A DNA stretch of 64,000 bases from Acinetobacter sp. LoGeW2-3 (GTDB lineage Bacteria; Pseudomonadota; Gammaproteobacteria; Pseudomonadales; Moraxellaceae): NCBI RefSeq assembly GCF_002688565.1, contig NZ_CP024012.1, forward strand, positions 115,400-179,399, given 5' to 3'. Shown in pieces: positions 1-8,279 of the stretch (position 1 is its first letter; each line of letters begins with the position of its first letter). A model generated the notes under the pieces. It saw only the letters and a list, made by a program, of their open reading frames with translations, searched no databases and was not told the DNA's origin. Position numbers and translations under genes: made by a program.

Positions 1-375
1 TAGGACATAGCGTGAGTCATAGGGATGGGGCTGACCATTCACATAGCCTTCACAAACCACACGACCATAACCTGGTTGCCAAGGCACTGGAGTTAAATCT
101 GAAAGATCCCCTTTCACCATGAAATCTGGTCCATGTGGCTGCATACCCATACCTGAGATCGCGAAGCCAGCAAAACCAACGCCATCACCCTCAATGGCTT
201 TTAGACCTGAGATAGGTACTGACTTAGTTTTAGCAGCACCATGAATATCGACGAATTGAGCCAATACATATTTCAGATTATGTTGATCAATGACTTGCTG
301 TACCCCTGGACGGTACATGGGTTTGCTGATTATATTCTCTTGATCAAACAACTCGTTTACGGCCTGTTGCAACAT
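1..375 (-). CDS. gmaS: Gamma-glutamylmethylamide synthetase (glutamine synthetase family), 5' part
   Basis: About 125 N-terminal codons are visible; the gene runs off the left edge. The translation contains FVDIHGAAKTKSVPI, then GDGVGFAGFAISGMGMQPHG and PYDSRYVL, which is the beta-grasp and early catalytic part of the GlnT/GmaS branch of glutamine synthetases. GmaS joins methylamine to glutamate using ATP. The family call is from the sequence. The substrate is inferred from the linked N-methylglutamate dehydrogenase, dimethylamine monooxygenase and TMA genes; an ordinary type III glutamine synthetase cannot be excluded. The ATG at 375 is preferred over one at 384 because a GGGAG lies about 9 bases upstream of it. 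A sigma-54-type promoter sits about 100 bp upstream. The N-methylglutamate synthase genes would be expected beyond position 1. Confidence 0.8.
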   Translation of the reverse strand, partial: MLQQAVNELFDQENIISKPMYRPGVQQVIDQHNLKYVLAQFVDIHGAAKTKSVPISGLKAIEGDGVGFAGFAISGMGMQPHGPDFMVKGDLSDLTPVPWQPGYGRVVCEGYVNGQPHPYDSRYVL

Positions 376-470
376 AATTGACATACTCCCGATATGACAA
401 AAACGACTGTTGGCTCGAAAAATGCAAATCTTTTTATTGGAATCACATTATTCAGCTTAAGAAATTTACT

Positions 471-486
471 TTCCTATTAAGAAAGC
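471..486. promoter_or_regulatory. Candidate operator, TTTCCTATTAAGAAA palindrome
   Basis: The imperfect palindrome TTTCCTATTAAGAAA lies just downstream of the gmaS -12 element. A nearly identical palindrome (TTTCCTATTAGGAAA) precedes purU at about 20821. A related inverted sequence, TTCCCCTTAAGAAT on the minus strand, lies at about 541-556 in front of the regulator gene. The divergent XRE-cupin protein is the obvious candidate to bind it; this is inference. Confidence 0.35.
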
Positions 487-499
487 AAATCCCTTGCCA
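484..499 (-). promoter_or_regulatory. Sigma-54-type -24/-12 promoter for gmaS
   Basis: On the minus strand the element reads TGGCAAGGGATTTGCT. The GG and GC doublets are separated by exactly 10 bases, as required for RpoN promoters (consensus TGGCAC-N5-TTGCA/T). The predicted start is near 473, giving a leader of about 100 nt before the gmaS ATG. NtrC-type nitrogen control is inferred, not shown. Confidence 0.6.
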
Positions 500-677
500 A
501 CTTTAATTTTTTTTTACTTTTTTCTCTGAAAACATTATTATTCTTAAGGGGAATATAATTTTCTTACTAGTTTATTATTCCAATAGTTGTTGCTGTTTCT
601 GATTTTTTAATGAGATGCAGTGTTCTGAGAATCAAAATAGTGCGAGTTGATCCAAAATGAGACAGAGCAAAAATAGT

Positions 678-1256
678 ATGAAGCTGGAACAATATATTGG
701 TATCCATATTAAACGTTACCGTCAGGAGCAGGGCCTCAAACTTGCTGAAGTGGCACAGATTGCAGAAATCAGCCAAGGTATGCTCAGCAAAATTGAAAAT
801 GCTCAGGTCTCGACTAGTCTGGAAACTTTAAGCCGTTTGTGTGAAGTGTTGGGAATTCCTTTATCAACCTTATTTAGCCAATATGACCAACAGGAAAGTC
901 ATGCGATGCTGGTGAAAAAGGGCGAAGGTATGGAAGTGGTACGTCGTGGTACAGATAAAGGACACACCTACCATTTGCTCACCCACTCCCGTGGACCACA
1001 TAAAAATTTCGAAGCCTATCTGGTCAGTATGGATGATGCTAGTGAAGAGTTCCCTACCTTTGCCCATCCTGGTACTGAAATGCTTTATATGGTAGAAGGC
1101 GAAATTCTGTATCGGCACGGTGATGAAGTATTTCATCTTCAACCAGGTGACTGTCTAACGCTGGAAGGTGAAATTCCTCACGGTCCAGAACAGCTACTTC
1201 AAGTTCCCATTCGGCTTATTTCTATGGTGAACTATTCCACTCACCATGAGGAATAA
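678..1256 (+). CDS. XRE-family transcriptional regulator with C-terminal cupin domain
   Basis: The protein has an N-terminal helix-turn-helix of the XRE type (residues about 8-62, with ISQGMLSKIENAQVSTSLETL) and a C-terminal cupin_2 domain (HPGTEMLYMVEGE ... LQPGDCLTLEGEIPHG). Such proteins sense a small molecule in the cupin and repress or activate adjacent catabolic or nitrogen genes. It is divergent from gmaS and upstream of amt, so control of methylamine/ammonium genes is likely. An in-frame ATG at 657 gives seven more residues; 678 is chosen because the family normally begins close to the LEQY motif. Neither start has a strong ribosome site. Homologues of this architecture sit next to methylamine clusters in other proteobacteria, but the effector here is unknown. 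Confidence 0.85.
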   Translation: MKLEQYIGIHIKRYRQEQGLKLAEVAQIAEISQGMLSKIENAQVSTSLETLSRLCEVLGIPLSTLFSQYDQQESHAMLVKKGEGMEVVRRGTDKGHTYHLLTHSRGPHKNFEAYLVSMDDASEEFPTFAHPGTEMLYMVEGEILYRHGDEVFHLQPGDCLTLEGEIPHGPEQLLQVPIRLISMVNYSTHHEE

Positions 1257-1258
1257 AA

Positions 1259-1307
1259 ATATGTAAATAAAAAAAGATGGCCTATTCCATCTTTTTTATT
1301 TACATAT
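1259..1307. terminator. Bidirectional intrinsic terminator after the XRE-cupin gene
   Basis: A long, nearly perfect inverted repeat directly follows the stop codon. The core stem AAAAAAGATGG/CCATCTTTTTT surrounds a CCTATT loop and is extended outward by ATGTAAAT/ATTTACAT. The flanking T and A runs would allow termination on either strand. Confidence 0.8.
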
Positions 1308-1518
1308 TTTTCTTCGAATATAAAAAATAATAACCCTTATCTAAACATACCTATATTTTAGTATTACTTAACCATGATTTAGTAATACCAAGTCAATCAT
1401 TTTTGATTCCCAACTATTTAGTATAAAAAAATTATTAATTTTATTAACTACTTATTTATATATTACATTACGTATTAATTAACGAATTTAATGAAAATTC
1501 CATAGTTATTAGAGTTTG

Positions 1519-1534
1519 TGGCATATGAATTGCT
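1519..1534 (+). promoter_or_regulatory. Sigma-54-type promoter for amt
   Basis: TGGCATATGAATTGCT matches the RpoN -24/-12 consensus, with GG at 1520-1521, GC at 1532-1533 and the exact 10-base spacing. Transcription would start near 1545, leaving a leader of about 100 nt. The rest of the AT-rich gap from 1308 to 1644 shows nothing else recognisable. The position argues that the amt coding sequence begins at 1645 and not further upstream. Confidence 0.65.
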
Positions 1535-1644
1535 TTAGTAAATATGAAATAAATATTCTTTATAAGAATACTCATCAAACACTTTATTCAAGTAAACACA
1601 GGTTTTTTATATGTAGTTTATCGTGGGATTTATGGGAGCCATTC

Positions 1645-2961
1645 ATGATGTTGCAGAGTTTTAAAAAATTAATACTTGCAAGTTTATTGCTGTTTCCAGC
1701 ACTGGCATTTGCAGCAGATGCTATTGATGCACCAGCAACGGTGTGGGTCATGGTATCAACAGTGATTGTATTATTAATGTTTATACCAGGATTAGCACTG
1801 TTCTACGGCGGTATGGTTCGTTCTAAAAATATTCTTTCTGTTTTTAGTCAGTTTTTTGCGATTGCCAGCGTAGTCGGTATTTTATGGGTCGTCGTCGTAT
1901 ACAGCTTGGCGACGGATACCACGGGTATGCAAGAAGGTGTCTACAATATTGGCAGTTTTGTCGGTGGGTTGAATGCTGCATTTTTGGCAGGTATCACCCC
2001 AGAGAGTATGGCTGGAGGAATTCCTGAATATATTGTCATTTTGTTTCTAATGACTTTTGCCATGATTACCCCTGCGATTGCTTTGGGTGGATTTGCTGAG
2101 CGAATGCATTTTGGTGCCATGGTATTATTTGCAGCACTCTGGACCGTTATTGTCTATGGTCCTCTGGCGCATATGGTATGGGGCGGAGATGGTGCATTAT
2201 TTCATAACTGGGGTGTATTAGACTTCGCTGGTGGTACAGCAGTACATATCAGTGCCGGTGTGACTTCTTTTGTGGGTGCTTTAGTACTAGGTAAACGCAA
2301 AGGCTGGCCAACTACACCTATGCCTCCACACAATGTGGTATTTGTCCTGATTGGTGCGGCTTTCCTATGGGCAGGTTGGTTCGGCTTTAACGTCGGTTCT
2401 GCTTTGGCTATTGATGGCTCATCTTCTTTGATCTTTATGACCACCATGCTGGCAACATTAGGCGGGATCTTTGGCTGGATGCTGGTTGAAAAAATCTCAG
2501 CTGGACATGTGACTGCATTTGGTCTGGCATCTGGTGCCATTGCCGGCTTAGTGGGAATCACCCCTGCTGCTGCTTTTGTTGGACCATTTGGCGCGATTGC
2601 CATTGGCTTCCTGGCAAGCATTTCTGTGTTCTACTCAATTACTATCCTTAAACGTAAACTAGGTGCTGATGATGCCTTAGATGTATTCTCAGTGCATGGT
2701 ATTGGTGGTGTAGTCGGATGTATTTTGACTGCGATCTTCTGTATTCCTTCACTTGGAGGAAATGTTGAGGATGTTTCTGTCATTCCTCAGATTCTGGCTC
2801 AAATCGCAAGTATTGTCTTTACCTTCATTTATGTCGGCGTGTTGTCCTGGATTCTGCTTAAGATTGTAGGTTTGATTATGCCATTACGTGTTAGTGAAGA
2901 AGAGGAAGAAACCGGTTTGGATAAAACCGACCATAACGAAAGTGCTTATAATCTGTATTAG
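1645..2961 (+). CDS. amt: Ammonium transporter, Amt/MEP family
   Basis: The 438-residue protein has a cleavable signal-like N-terminus (KKLILASLLLFPALAFAAD) and then the eleven-helix Amt fold. Recognisable parts are FYGGMVRSKNILS, GGTAVHISAG and VFSVHGIGGVVG, which carry the paired pore histidines. The ATG at 1645 has GGGAG 7-11 bases upstream and lies downstream of the sigma-54-like promoter; the open frame extends further 5' but without a ribosome site. It conducts ammonium or methylammonium across the inner membrane and normally pairs with a PII protein, here glnK at 22.9 kb. It fits a locus that liberates ammonium and methylamine; amt genes accompany gmaS/mgs/mgd genes in other TMA degraders. 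Confidence 0.93.
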   Translation: MMLQSFKKLILASLLLFPALAFAADAIDAPATVWVMVSTVIVLLMFIPGLALFYGGMVRSKNILSVFSQFFAIASVVGILWVVVVYSLATDTTGMQEGVYNIGSFVGGLNAAFLAGITPESMAGGIPEYIVILFLMTFAMITPAIALGGFAERMHFGAMVLFAALWTVIVYGPLAHMVWGGDGALFHNWGVLDFAGGTAVHISAGVTSFVGALVLGKRKGWPTTPMPPHNVVFVLIGAAFLWAGWFGFNVGSALAIDGSSSLIFMTTMLATLGGIFGWMLVEKISAGHVTAFGLASGAIAGLVGITPAAAFVGPFGAIAIGFLASISVFYSITILKRKLGADDALDVFSVHGIGGVVGCILTAIFCIPSLGGNVEDVSVIPQILAQIASIVFTFIYVGVLSWILLKIVGLIMPLRVSEEEEETGLDKTDHNESAYNLY

Positions 2962-2994
2962 TTCAGACTTGATCGTACATTCTTCTTGAAAAAG

Positions 2995-3053
2995 AGAAAG
3001 TTACCCGTTTTGATAAAGGTGTCGAAATCTTAATCAAACAAAGGTAACTTTCT
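2995..3053. repeat. Long imperfect inverted repeat downstream of amt
   Basis: AGAAAGTTACC at 2995-3005 pairs with GGTAACTTTCT at 3043-3053, and an inner GTTTTGAT pairs with ATCAAAC. It could act as the amt terminator, but there is no strong T run directly after the stem, so an old mobile-element remnant is also possible. Confidence 0.4.
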
Positions 3054-3174
3054 TATGTTGCATACTAACAATCAAATCATTAAACACCTAATACTTCTTA
3101 GCAGCTACTTGCTTGATTGACTAAGATATTAGTTTCTCTTCTAATACCTATATTTTCTAAATATTAAAATTGAA

Positions 3175-3927
3175 ATGAATCATATAAATCGTATTTTCAG
3201 AATCCTAGTCATTACCAGTGCAATCAGTACCAGTGCTATTGCTGCAGATATGCCTTTCAAATTTACTCATTACGGTAACTTCAAGCATATGATGCATACC
3301 GGTGATGATCGAGGCACCGTTAAACTCTCGGAAGTACCACAACAGAAAAATACATGGGGCTTAGGGGCACTTGCAGGACGTACAGGTGAAATTATTCAAA
3401 TGGATGGCAAAATTCTAGTGAGCCCAGGTAGTGATTTAAACGGGAAAATCTTGCCTCATGATCCAAATGAACAGGCCTTTCTTTTTGCAAGCGGCCAAGT
3501 TTCGAAATGGCATGATATTTCCCTGTCATCAGATATGAACCAATCTCAGTTAGAAGCATTCATCTTAGAAGAGGCAAAACGCTTAGGGCTATCAACTGAG
3601 CAGCCTTTTGTCTTTCGTCTGCAAGGAAAATATCCTCAATTACGCTGGCATGTTGTGACAGGTAAAAAACCTCAACCAGTGACTGAGCAAACAGGCAGTC
3701 ATACCACTCATGCAAAAAAACATCATGTAGAAAAGTATATTTTCAATAATCCTGATGCTCGAGGACAATTAATTGGGATATACAGTGGTCCTCAATTAGA
3801 AAGTGTAGTGACTCACCCAAATGAGTATTTTCATGCTCATTATATTGATGATCAGGCTGATATTTCTGGTCATGTAGAAGCTTACTCAGTAGCAAAAGGT
3901 ACTATTCTCAAGTTGCCTCTTCAGTAA
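3175..3927 (+). CDS. Secreted acetolactate decarboxylase-family protein
   Basis: The 250-residue protein starts with a signal peptide (IFRILVITSAISTSAIAAD, cleavage after AIA). The rest resembles alpha-acetolactate decarboxylase (BudA/AlsD family): HYGNF near the start, then GLGALAGRTGEIIQMDGKI, and a C-terminal HAHYIDDQADISGHVEAY that corresponds to the zinc-binding His cluster HxH...GHV. BudA proteins are usually cytoplasmic; this one appears exported, as are several proteobacterial homologues. It follows amt after 213 bp and precedes an insertion sequence. A role in methylamine use is not evident and its substrate is unknown. The start lacks a good ribosome site. Confidence 0.65.
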   Translation: MNHINRIFRILVITSAISTSAIAADMPFKFTHYGNFKHMMHTGDDRGTVKLSEVPQQKNTWGLGALAGRTGEIIQMDGKILVSPGSDLNGKILPHDPNEQAFLFASGQVSKWHDISLSSDMNQSQLEAFILEEAKRLGLSTEQPFVFRLQGKYPQLRWHVVTGKKPQPVTEQTGSHTTHAKKHHVEKYIFNNPDARGQLIGIYSGPQLESVVTHPNEYFHAHYIDDQADISGHVEAYSVAKGTILKLPLQ

Positions 3928-4021
3928 TCTATGATGCAATCTAGAATAGTTTAAATATCTCAAATCGAAGATCTTTTTATTGGTGGGAAGATAGACACTT
4001 TAAATGGGTTCTAACAAGGAC

Positions 4022-5503
4022 TGTTATTCCCAAGTAGAAATGTCCTACCTAAAAACCAAATAGAAATGTCCTATACAGACATTTCCAAGTCAAGCACAGG
4101 ATTCAGATATCGTTGTTGAACTGCTGTTTTCTGTGCTCGTCTACGGGGCATCTTTTGAGAACGATTACGTTTGTTTCGTTGTTCTAATTCTTCATGCTGT
4201 TGTTGAATATGGTTCAGAACAGCACCTAAACGTTTATTTTCAACAATCTCTCGCTGATTGAGTGGGCTTAACTTATCGAAGATGCTGTAATTGATTTTTC
4301 GACCTTCATATTCAATTGCAACTGTACCATCCGGGTATTCTAGAAACTCAAGATACTTGCCGATCAGCCTTTGATTTTCTTCCGTATTTTCCAGAAGATA
4401 TACGCATTTATCATAAGTAATCGTCAGACTATTCGTGACTCTGCGGGGTTCACGCCAGGTAAAAATATCATCTAACTGCTCAGCAGTTTCGCTGACAGTC
4501 CGGTGTAGATCCTTGGGATTAAAGGCCATCTTGGCAAATTTACGATTAAATTGCTCAATAAAGCAGGGTAACCATCCATTCGCTTCCTCAATCGAACCGA
4601 TGCCTGCCAGACGCATTTCTTTAATCAGACGATCCTGAAGAGTTCTATTGACTCGTTCTACACGGCCTTTGGCCTGTGGTGAATTGGCGAAGATGATATC
4701 GATATTCAGAGTGCTGAGCACGCGTCCGAATTGCGTGATCTTGGAGTCTTTCTTACTACTTTGATTTACCCTAAAGACTGAATGTTTGTCGCTATAAAAT
4801 GCTAAAGGCTTACCGTGCTGTTCGATATATAAACGTGTTGAAATCATATAGTCAAAGGCTGATTCTGACTCACAGAAGCGTAAATGCTGCAATTTTCCTG
4901 TAGCATCGTCGATAAATACTAGCAGACAGCATTTAGGGGCTCGTCCTTCAAACCAGTCATGATGTGAGCCATCAATCTGGATCAGTTCACCATAACAGTC
5001 CCGGTTATAACGAGGCTGATACGGCCGTTTCAGGCGCTTAGCGCGAGGAATCCATAAATCGGCTGCAATCATCCAGGAACGCAGTGTTTCCACTGAAATA
5101 TTGAATCCATGAATGGTCGTCAGCTTTTCATGCGCTAGAGTGGGTCCAAAACCATGGAATTGCTCAGCGACCAGATTGAGGCACTTGAGTCTGAGCTCTT
5201 CAGGAAGCCTGGAATTGCTGATTTGGCCACGTGCAGCATGTGCTAATGCAGTTGCACCTTGAGTTTTATATTTTTGCAATAAACGTCTGATCTGACGTTC
5301 TGAAATATGAAGTAGCTGAGCAGCTTGGGACTGAGTTATGCGTTGATCACAGATTTCTTGCAAGACCGACAATCTTTTAAGTTCTTTATCCGACATAGAC
5401 ACCAACATATCAAACCGTCCGCTAAGGAAATTGCAAAAGTGCATATTCTAAAAGCGGACATTTTTACTTTGGAGAAACCGGACATTTCTATTTTGGGCTT
5501 ACA
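4022..5503 (-). mobile_element. ISNCY-family insertion sequence with 5-bp target duplication
   Basis: The element is 1482 bp. The left end begins TGTTATTCCCAAGTAGAAATG and the right end, read inward, is TTGTAAGCCCAAAATAGAAA; both continue into ATGTCC and carry a further inner AAATGTCC copy. The 5-bp sequence AGGAC is directly repeated at 4017-4021 and 5504-5508, a target site duplication showing a clean insertion. The right end abuts the first pdif site. A solo copy of the left end occurs at about 13585-13636 in inverted orientation. Confidence 0.85.
4071..5444 (-). CDS. ISNCY-family transposase
   Basis: The 457-residue protein opens with a helix-turn-helix (ITQSQAAQLLHISERQIRRLLQ), then an rve/DDE integrase core: IQIDGSHHDWF with the first Asp, LLVFIDDATGKL with the second, and ANSPQAKGRVERVNRTLQDRL with the catalytic Glu region. 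The basic C-terminus (KRNRSQKMPRRRAQK) is typical of the ISPlu15-like ISNCY group. It fills nearly the whole element and appears intact and probably active. Translation may start at an internal Met (MSDKELKRL) instead of the first ATG. Confidence 0.88.
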   Translation of the reverse strand: MHFCNFLSGRFDMLVSMSDKELKRLSVLQEICDQRITQSQAAQLLHISERQIRRLLQKYKTQGATALAHAARGQISNSRLPEELRLKCLNLVAEQFHGFGPTLAHEKLTTIHGFNISVETLRSWMIAADLWIPRAKRLKRPYQPRYNRDCYGELIQIDGSHHDWFEGRAPKCCLLVFIDDATGKLQHLRFCESESAFDYMISTRLYIEQHGKPLAFYSDKHSVFRVNQSSKKDSKITQFGRVLSTLNIDIIFANSPQAKGRVERVNRTLQDRLIKEMRLAGIGSIEEANGWLPCFIEQFNRKFAKMAFNPKDLHRTVSETAEQLDDIFTWREPRRVTNSLTITYDKCVYLLENTEENQRLIGKYLEFLEYPDGTVAIEYEGRKINYSIFDKLSPLNQREIVENKRLGAVLNHIQQQHEELEQRNKRNRSQKMPRRRAQKTAVQQRYLNPVLDLEMSV

Positions 5504-5508
5504 AGGAC

Positions 5509-5536
5509 GTTTCGTATAACGTGTATTATGTTAATT
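5509..5536 (+). other. pdif site 1 (XerC/XerD recombination site)
   Basis: A 28-bp site: XerC arm GTTTCGTATAA (5509-5519), spacer CGTGTA, XerD arm TTATGTTAATT (5526-5536). It matches the p-dif consensus known from Acinetobacter plasmids. It starts one base after the ISNCY target duplication. Confidence 0.85.
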
Positions 5537-5558
5537 TTAGGGGAATTAAAGAGTAGAA

Positions 5559-5718
5559 ATGAGCTTAAATCTAAATAATAAAAAATTTATAAATGCTAAA
5601 AACACCTCTAATGGAGAAGTATCTCATGAGACTATTTTTAATTATTATCAAATCGGTAAGCGTATAGAAGCTACCTATTCTGGTGGCAGTATTACCAATG
5701 GACATTTACTAGGTTTCA
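5559..5718 (+). pseudogene. Small plasmid gene truncated by an IS3 element
   Basis: An ORF starts at 5559 with an AGAG-type ribosome site and encodes MSLNLNNKKF ... GSITNGHLLGF before the IS3 left end at 5719 interrupts it. The start resembles a family of small cytoplasmic proteins related to N-acetylglutamate synthase that are often carried by Acinetobacter plasmids; this is from memory. The 3' part is not found to the right of the IS, where only 38 bp separate it from the second pdif site, so the rest of the gene has been deleted. The reading frame continues 44 bp into the element. Confidence 0.55.
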
Positions 5719-5753
5719 TGGACTGCTCCCAGTATCCTAGACACGAGACGGCC

Positions 5754-6560
5754 TCATTTTGAAGCTGCCTCAAAGGCTTCCGGACTCATCCCATCGAGAT
5801 GCGAATGACGCCTGATTCGATTGTAAAACATCTCGATGTAATCAAATACATCTGCACGAGCCATTTCTCGTGTTTTATAGATCCTCTTTTTAATTCTTTC
5901 CTTCTTCAAGCTGCTAAAAAAGGATTCAGCAACAGCATTGTCCCAACAGTTTCCACGACGACTCATACTCGGAACTAAATTATGCTTCTGACAGAATTTC
6001 TGCCAGTCTCCGCTACTGTATTGTGAGCCTTGGTCTGAGTGTATGATCACAGGTTCATTGGGTCTGCGTCGCCATACCGCCATTAAAAGTGCATCCAAAA
6101 CGATATCCTTGGCAAGCGTAGGTTTCATTGACCAACCGATGACTTTTCTCGAATATAAATCGAGAACCACAGCCAGATATAACCAGCCTTGCCAGGTGCG
6201 GATGTAGGTAATATCAGTCACCCAAGAGGTATCCGGTGTGTTTACAACAAATTCTCGATTTAAATGGTTAGGTGGCACAATCTGAGGACGACCACGACCA
6301 TAGCTTTTATGCTTCTTATATCCTCGAACAGCGGCAATACCATTGTGCTTCATGATCTTCAGCACACGATTAGGTCCACAGCTTTCACCTAGCTCTTTAA
6401 GATCCAGCGTAATGCGACGATAACCGTAGATGCCATAACTGGCATCATAAGAAGAACGGATGAGCTGTAATAACCGCTTATCTTCAATAGTCCTGCCTGA
6501 TTCGGGTTCATGCAACCAAGCATAGTAGCCAGCACGAGCAATCTTAAGAACCCGACACAT
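5754..6560 (-). CDS. IS3-family transposase OrfB (catalytic part)
   Basis: This is the catalytic DDE integrase part. It shows an HTH_21-like start (MCRVLKIARAGYYAWLHEPES), then TSWVTDITYIRTWQGWLYLAVVLDLYSRKVIGWS with the first Asp, VIIHSDQGSQYSS with the second, and GNCWDNAVAESFFSSLKKE with the catalytic Glu. It is probably made as an OrfAB fusion by -1 frameshifting at the A6G run at 6641-6647, because the frame is open upstream of its first ATG (KYQFILEYSHQFKIKTM). Confidence 0.9.
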   Translation of the reverse strand: MCRVLKIARAGYYAWLHEPESGRTIEDKRLLQLIRSSYDASYGIYGYRRITLDLKELGESCGPNRVLKIMKHNGIAAVRGYKKHKSYGRGRPQIVPPNHLNREFVVNTPDTSWVTDITYIRTWQGWLYLAVVLDLYSRKVIGWSMKPTLAKDIVLDALLMAVWRRRPNEPVIIHSDQGSQYSSGDWQKFCQKHNLVPSMSRRGNCWDNAVAESFFSSLKKERIKKRIYKTREMARADVFDYIEMFYNRIRRHSHLDGMSPEAFEAASK

Positions 6561-6607
6561 CGTTTTAATCTTAAATTGATGGCTGTATTCCAGGATAAAC
6601 TGATACT

Positions 6608-6892
6608 TTACTCGGGCAGGCTTGCAAAGTACCTTGCGGCCTTTTTTAGAATATCCCGTTCCTCTTCAGTTTGTTTGAGCTGACTTTTAAGGCGAAGGAT
6701 TTCTTTCTTTGCTTCGAGTAGTTCATGTTCATCAGGGTTGTTGCGTAAAGGCTGTACGGCCTTTAGCCATTTATAAATGCTGTGCTGTGATACACCTAAA
6801 CGTTCTGCCACATCGGTGACAGAATATCCACGTTCAGTAATCAATTTAACAGCTTCATCTTTAAATTCTGGGGTGTATCGTTGTCCACTCAT
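6608..6892 (-). CDS. IS3-family transposase OrfA
   Basis: The 94-residue HTH_Tnp_1 protein (MSGQRYTPEFKDEAVKLI ... YSVTDVAERLGVSQHSIYKWLK) is followed by a leucine-zipper-like coiled coil (KKEILRLKSQLKQTEEERDILKKA). It binds the element ends. The run AAAAAAG near its 3' end on the coding strand (6647-6641) is the classical slippery site for fusion to OrfB. Confidence 0.9.
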   Translation of the reverse strand: MSGQRYTPEFKDEAVKLITERGYSVTDVAERLGVSQHSIYKWLKAVQPLRNNPDEHELLEAKKEILRLKSQLKQTEEERDILKKAARYFASLPE

Positions 6893-6991
6893 AATGTTCT
6901 CTCCTATGCAAAAAGAATAGACGAAATTTGTCTAGGAGAGTGGTGGCAGTCCAATCTAACTAAAAGGTGTCTACAAAATCGGTGGCTATTC

Positions 6992-7019
6992 ACTTCGTAT
7001 AATCCGTATTATATTAATT
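6992..7019 (+). other. pdif site 2
   Basis: XerC arm ACTTCGTATAA (6992-7002), spacer TCCGTA, XerD arm TTATATTAATT (7009-7019). It has the same orientation as site 1. It separates the IS3-disrupted gene from the GFA/toxin-antitoxin cassette. Confidence 0.85.
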
Positions 7020-7039
7020 TTAGGAGATATTAAATTAGA

Positions 7040-7465
7040 TTAATCAAAATAATCTTCTAGTTCATTCCAGCTTGGTAACTCTAAGTATTCTTTATCTAGT
7101 GCTATTACAGGCGACCAATTAATCTTTGACGTAAGACAAAACCCTAGTCTTTTCTTAATTACAGGCACTTCATTTAATAATCCAAGTGGAATCCATATGA
7201 ATGAGCTATTTCCAACTTTGTTAGGAATTGGAGATCCACAACCCGTACAAAAGCAAGAAGTAAAGCCTGAATCTTTTTTAAATATGCCAATTGAATCCGT
7301 ACCAGAAACCCACTCAAATAACGTCTCATTCACCAACGTAGCTGAATTTGCTCCAGTACCACTTTGTTTACGACATAAACTGCAATGACAGTGATACATC
7401 GTCTCAATATCTTTATTGACTAGGAATTCAACCTTACCACACAAGCAACTACCACTATTTTTCAT
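7040..7465 (-). CDS. GFA-family (CENP-V/GFA domain) protein
   Basis: The 141-residue zinc protein carries the GFA signature cysteines: SCLCGKVEF, CHCSLCRKQSG and FCTGCGSPI. The family includes glutathione-dependent formaldehyde-activating enzymes, but most members have unproven function. The cassette position between two pdif sites, 20 bp from one of them, suggests it travels with the plasmid and was not recruited for C1 metabolism. A formaldehyde link would be tempting next to methylamine genes, but there is no direct evidence. Confidence 0.8.
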   Translation of the reverse strand: MKNSGSCLCGKVEFLVNKDIETMYHCHCSLCRKQSGTGANSATLVNETLFEWVSGTDSIGIFKKDSGFTSCFCTGCGSPIPNKVGNSSFIWIPLGLLNEVPVIKKRLGFCLTSKINWSPVIALDKEYLELPSWNELEDYFD

Positions 7466-7642
7466 AATTTTAAGATTTTATTGATGCAAGCTTTCTAAGC
7501 ATAAATCATTTTCTATTTATTGACCTTAGATAAGCCTCACTTAACATAATGGTGGTTATACAAAATTAACAAATCACAGGATGAATATACTTGCATATTG
7601 TATTCGATCGAATACAATTAAGTGAGAAGAAAAGGAATCCTC

Positions 7643-7939
7643 ATGATTGAAATTAAACGTCTACCTGAGTTTGATGAATGGTTAGATGGCATTAAAGACA
7701 ATATGACCCGAATTCGCTTGAATCGTAGATTAGATAAGGTTCAACGTGGTAATTGGGGAGATATTAAGCCCTTACAAGATGGGGTTTGGGAAATGAGGGA
7801 GTTCTTTGGATCAGGCTGGCGGATGTATTACATCCAGCATGGTGATGTTGTTATTGTGATGCTTGGTGGAGGAGATAAATCTACACAGCAAGACGATATC
7901 AAGCGAGCAGTCAAATTATCGAAAACATTGGAGGATTAA
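7643..7939 (+). CDS. RelE/HigB-type toxin
   Basis: The 98-residue protein has the phage-derived Gp49-like/HigB addiction-killer pattern: IEIKRLPEFDEWLDGI, then KVQRGNWGDIKPLQDGVWEMREFFGSGWRMYY and VIVMLGGGDKSTQQDDI. Such toxins are ribosome-dependent mRNA endonucleases. The ATG at 7643 is preferred to the GTG at 7622 because AAAGGA lies just upstream of it. The stop is 1 bp from the antitoxin start, giving a toxin-first operon. Confidence 0.85.
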   Translation: MIEIKRLPEFDEWLDGIKDNMTRIRLNRRLDKVQRGNWGDIKPLQDGVWEMREFFGSGWRMYYIQHGDVVIVMLGGGDKSTQQDDIKRAVKLSKTLED

Positions 7940-7940
7940 A

Positions 7941-8231
7941 ATGGTTAAAGTTTCTGATTTACCAAGTTTTGATATGGCTGAGTCACTCAAAACTGAAGAA
8001 GACATTGTGATGTATCTCAATATGGTTCTTGAAGAGAATGATCCAGCTGAATTAGCTCATGCGCTTGGTGTAATTGCAAAAGCTCGTGGCATGACTCAAA
8101 TTGCGAAAGAAGCAGGAATTGGGCGTGAGGCACTGTACAAAGCCCTACGTCAGGATTCAGCACCACGTTTTGACACGATTAATCGTGTAGTGAATGCTTT
8201 AGGCCTAAAACTCACAGTACAGCACGCCTAA
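7941..8231 (+). CDS. HigA-type antitoxin (addiction module antidote)
   Basis: The 96-residue DNA-binding antitoxin has a helix-turn-helix (MTQIAKEAGIGREALYKALRQDSAPRFDTINRVVNALGLKL), typical of partners of the Gp49-like toxin family. It neutralises the upstream toxin and is expected to autorepress the operon. GGAGG precedes the ATG, inside the toxin 3' end. The pair sits as a cassette between pdif sites 2 and 3. Confidence 0.88.
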   Translation: MVKVSDLPSFDMAESLKTEEDIVMYLNMVLEENDPAELAHALGVIAKARGMTQIAKEAGIGREALYKALRQDSAPRFDTINRVVNALGLKLTVQHA

Positions 8232-8249
8232 AACTTTAAAAAATATAGT

Positions 8250-8278
8250 AAAAATGGGACCCAAAGGCTCCCATTTTT
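8250..8278. terminator. Intrinsic terminator after the toxin-antitoxin pair
   Basis: The stem AAAAATGGGA/TCCCATTTTT around an 9-base loop follows the antitoxin gene and ends next to pdif site 3. Confidence 0.75.
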
Positions 8279-8279
8279 A

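Larger units (their letters stand above)
5719..6953 (-). mobile_element. IS3-family insertion sequence
   Basis: The element is about 1235 bp with imperfect terminal inverted repeats: TGGACTGCTCCCAGTATCCT on the left and, read inward, TGGACTGCCACCACTCTCCT on the right, both continuing with AGACA. It holds the two overlapping transposase frames typical of IS3. The flanks (TCA before, ATC after) do not form a target duplication, which fits a deletion of adjacent DNA after insertion. Confidence 0.82.

Noticed and set aside
1516..1644. N-terminal extension of Amt from TTG 1516
   Set aside because: It would lie within the sigma-54-type promoter and precede the signal peptide; the ATG at 1645 has a ribosome site.
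7040..7465. GFA protein as formaldehyde-detoxifying step of the TMA pathway
   Set aside because: It is bounded by pdif sites and paired with a toxin-antitoxin, so its presence is explained by the cassette; the demethylases here already route formaldehyde to THF.
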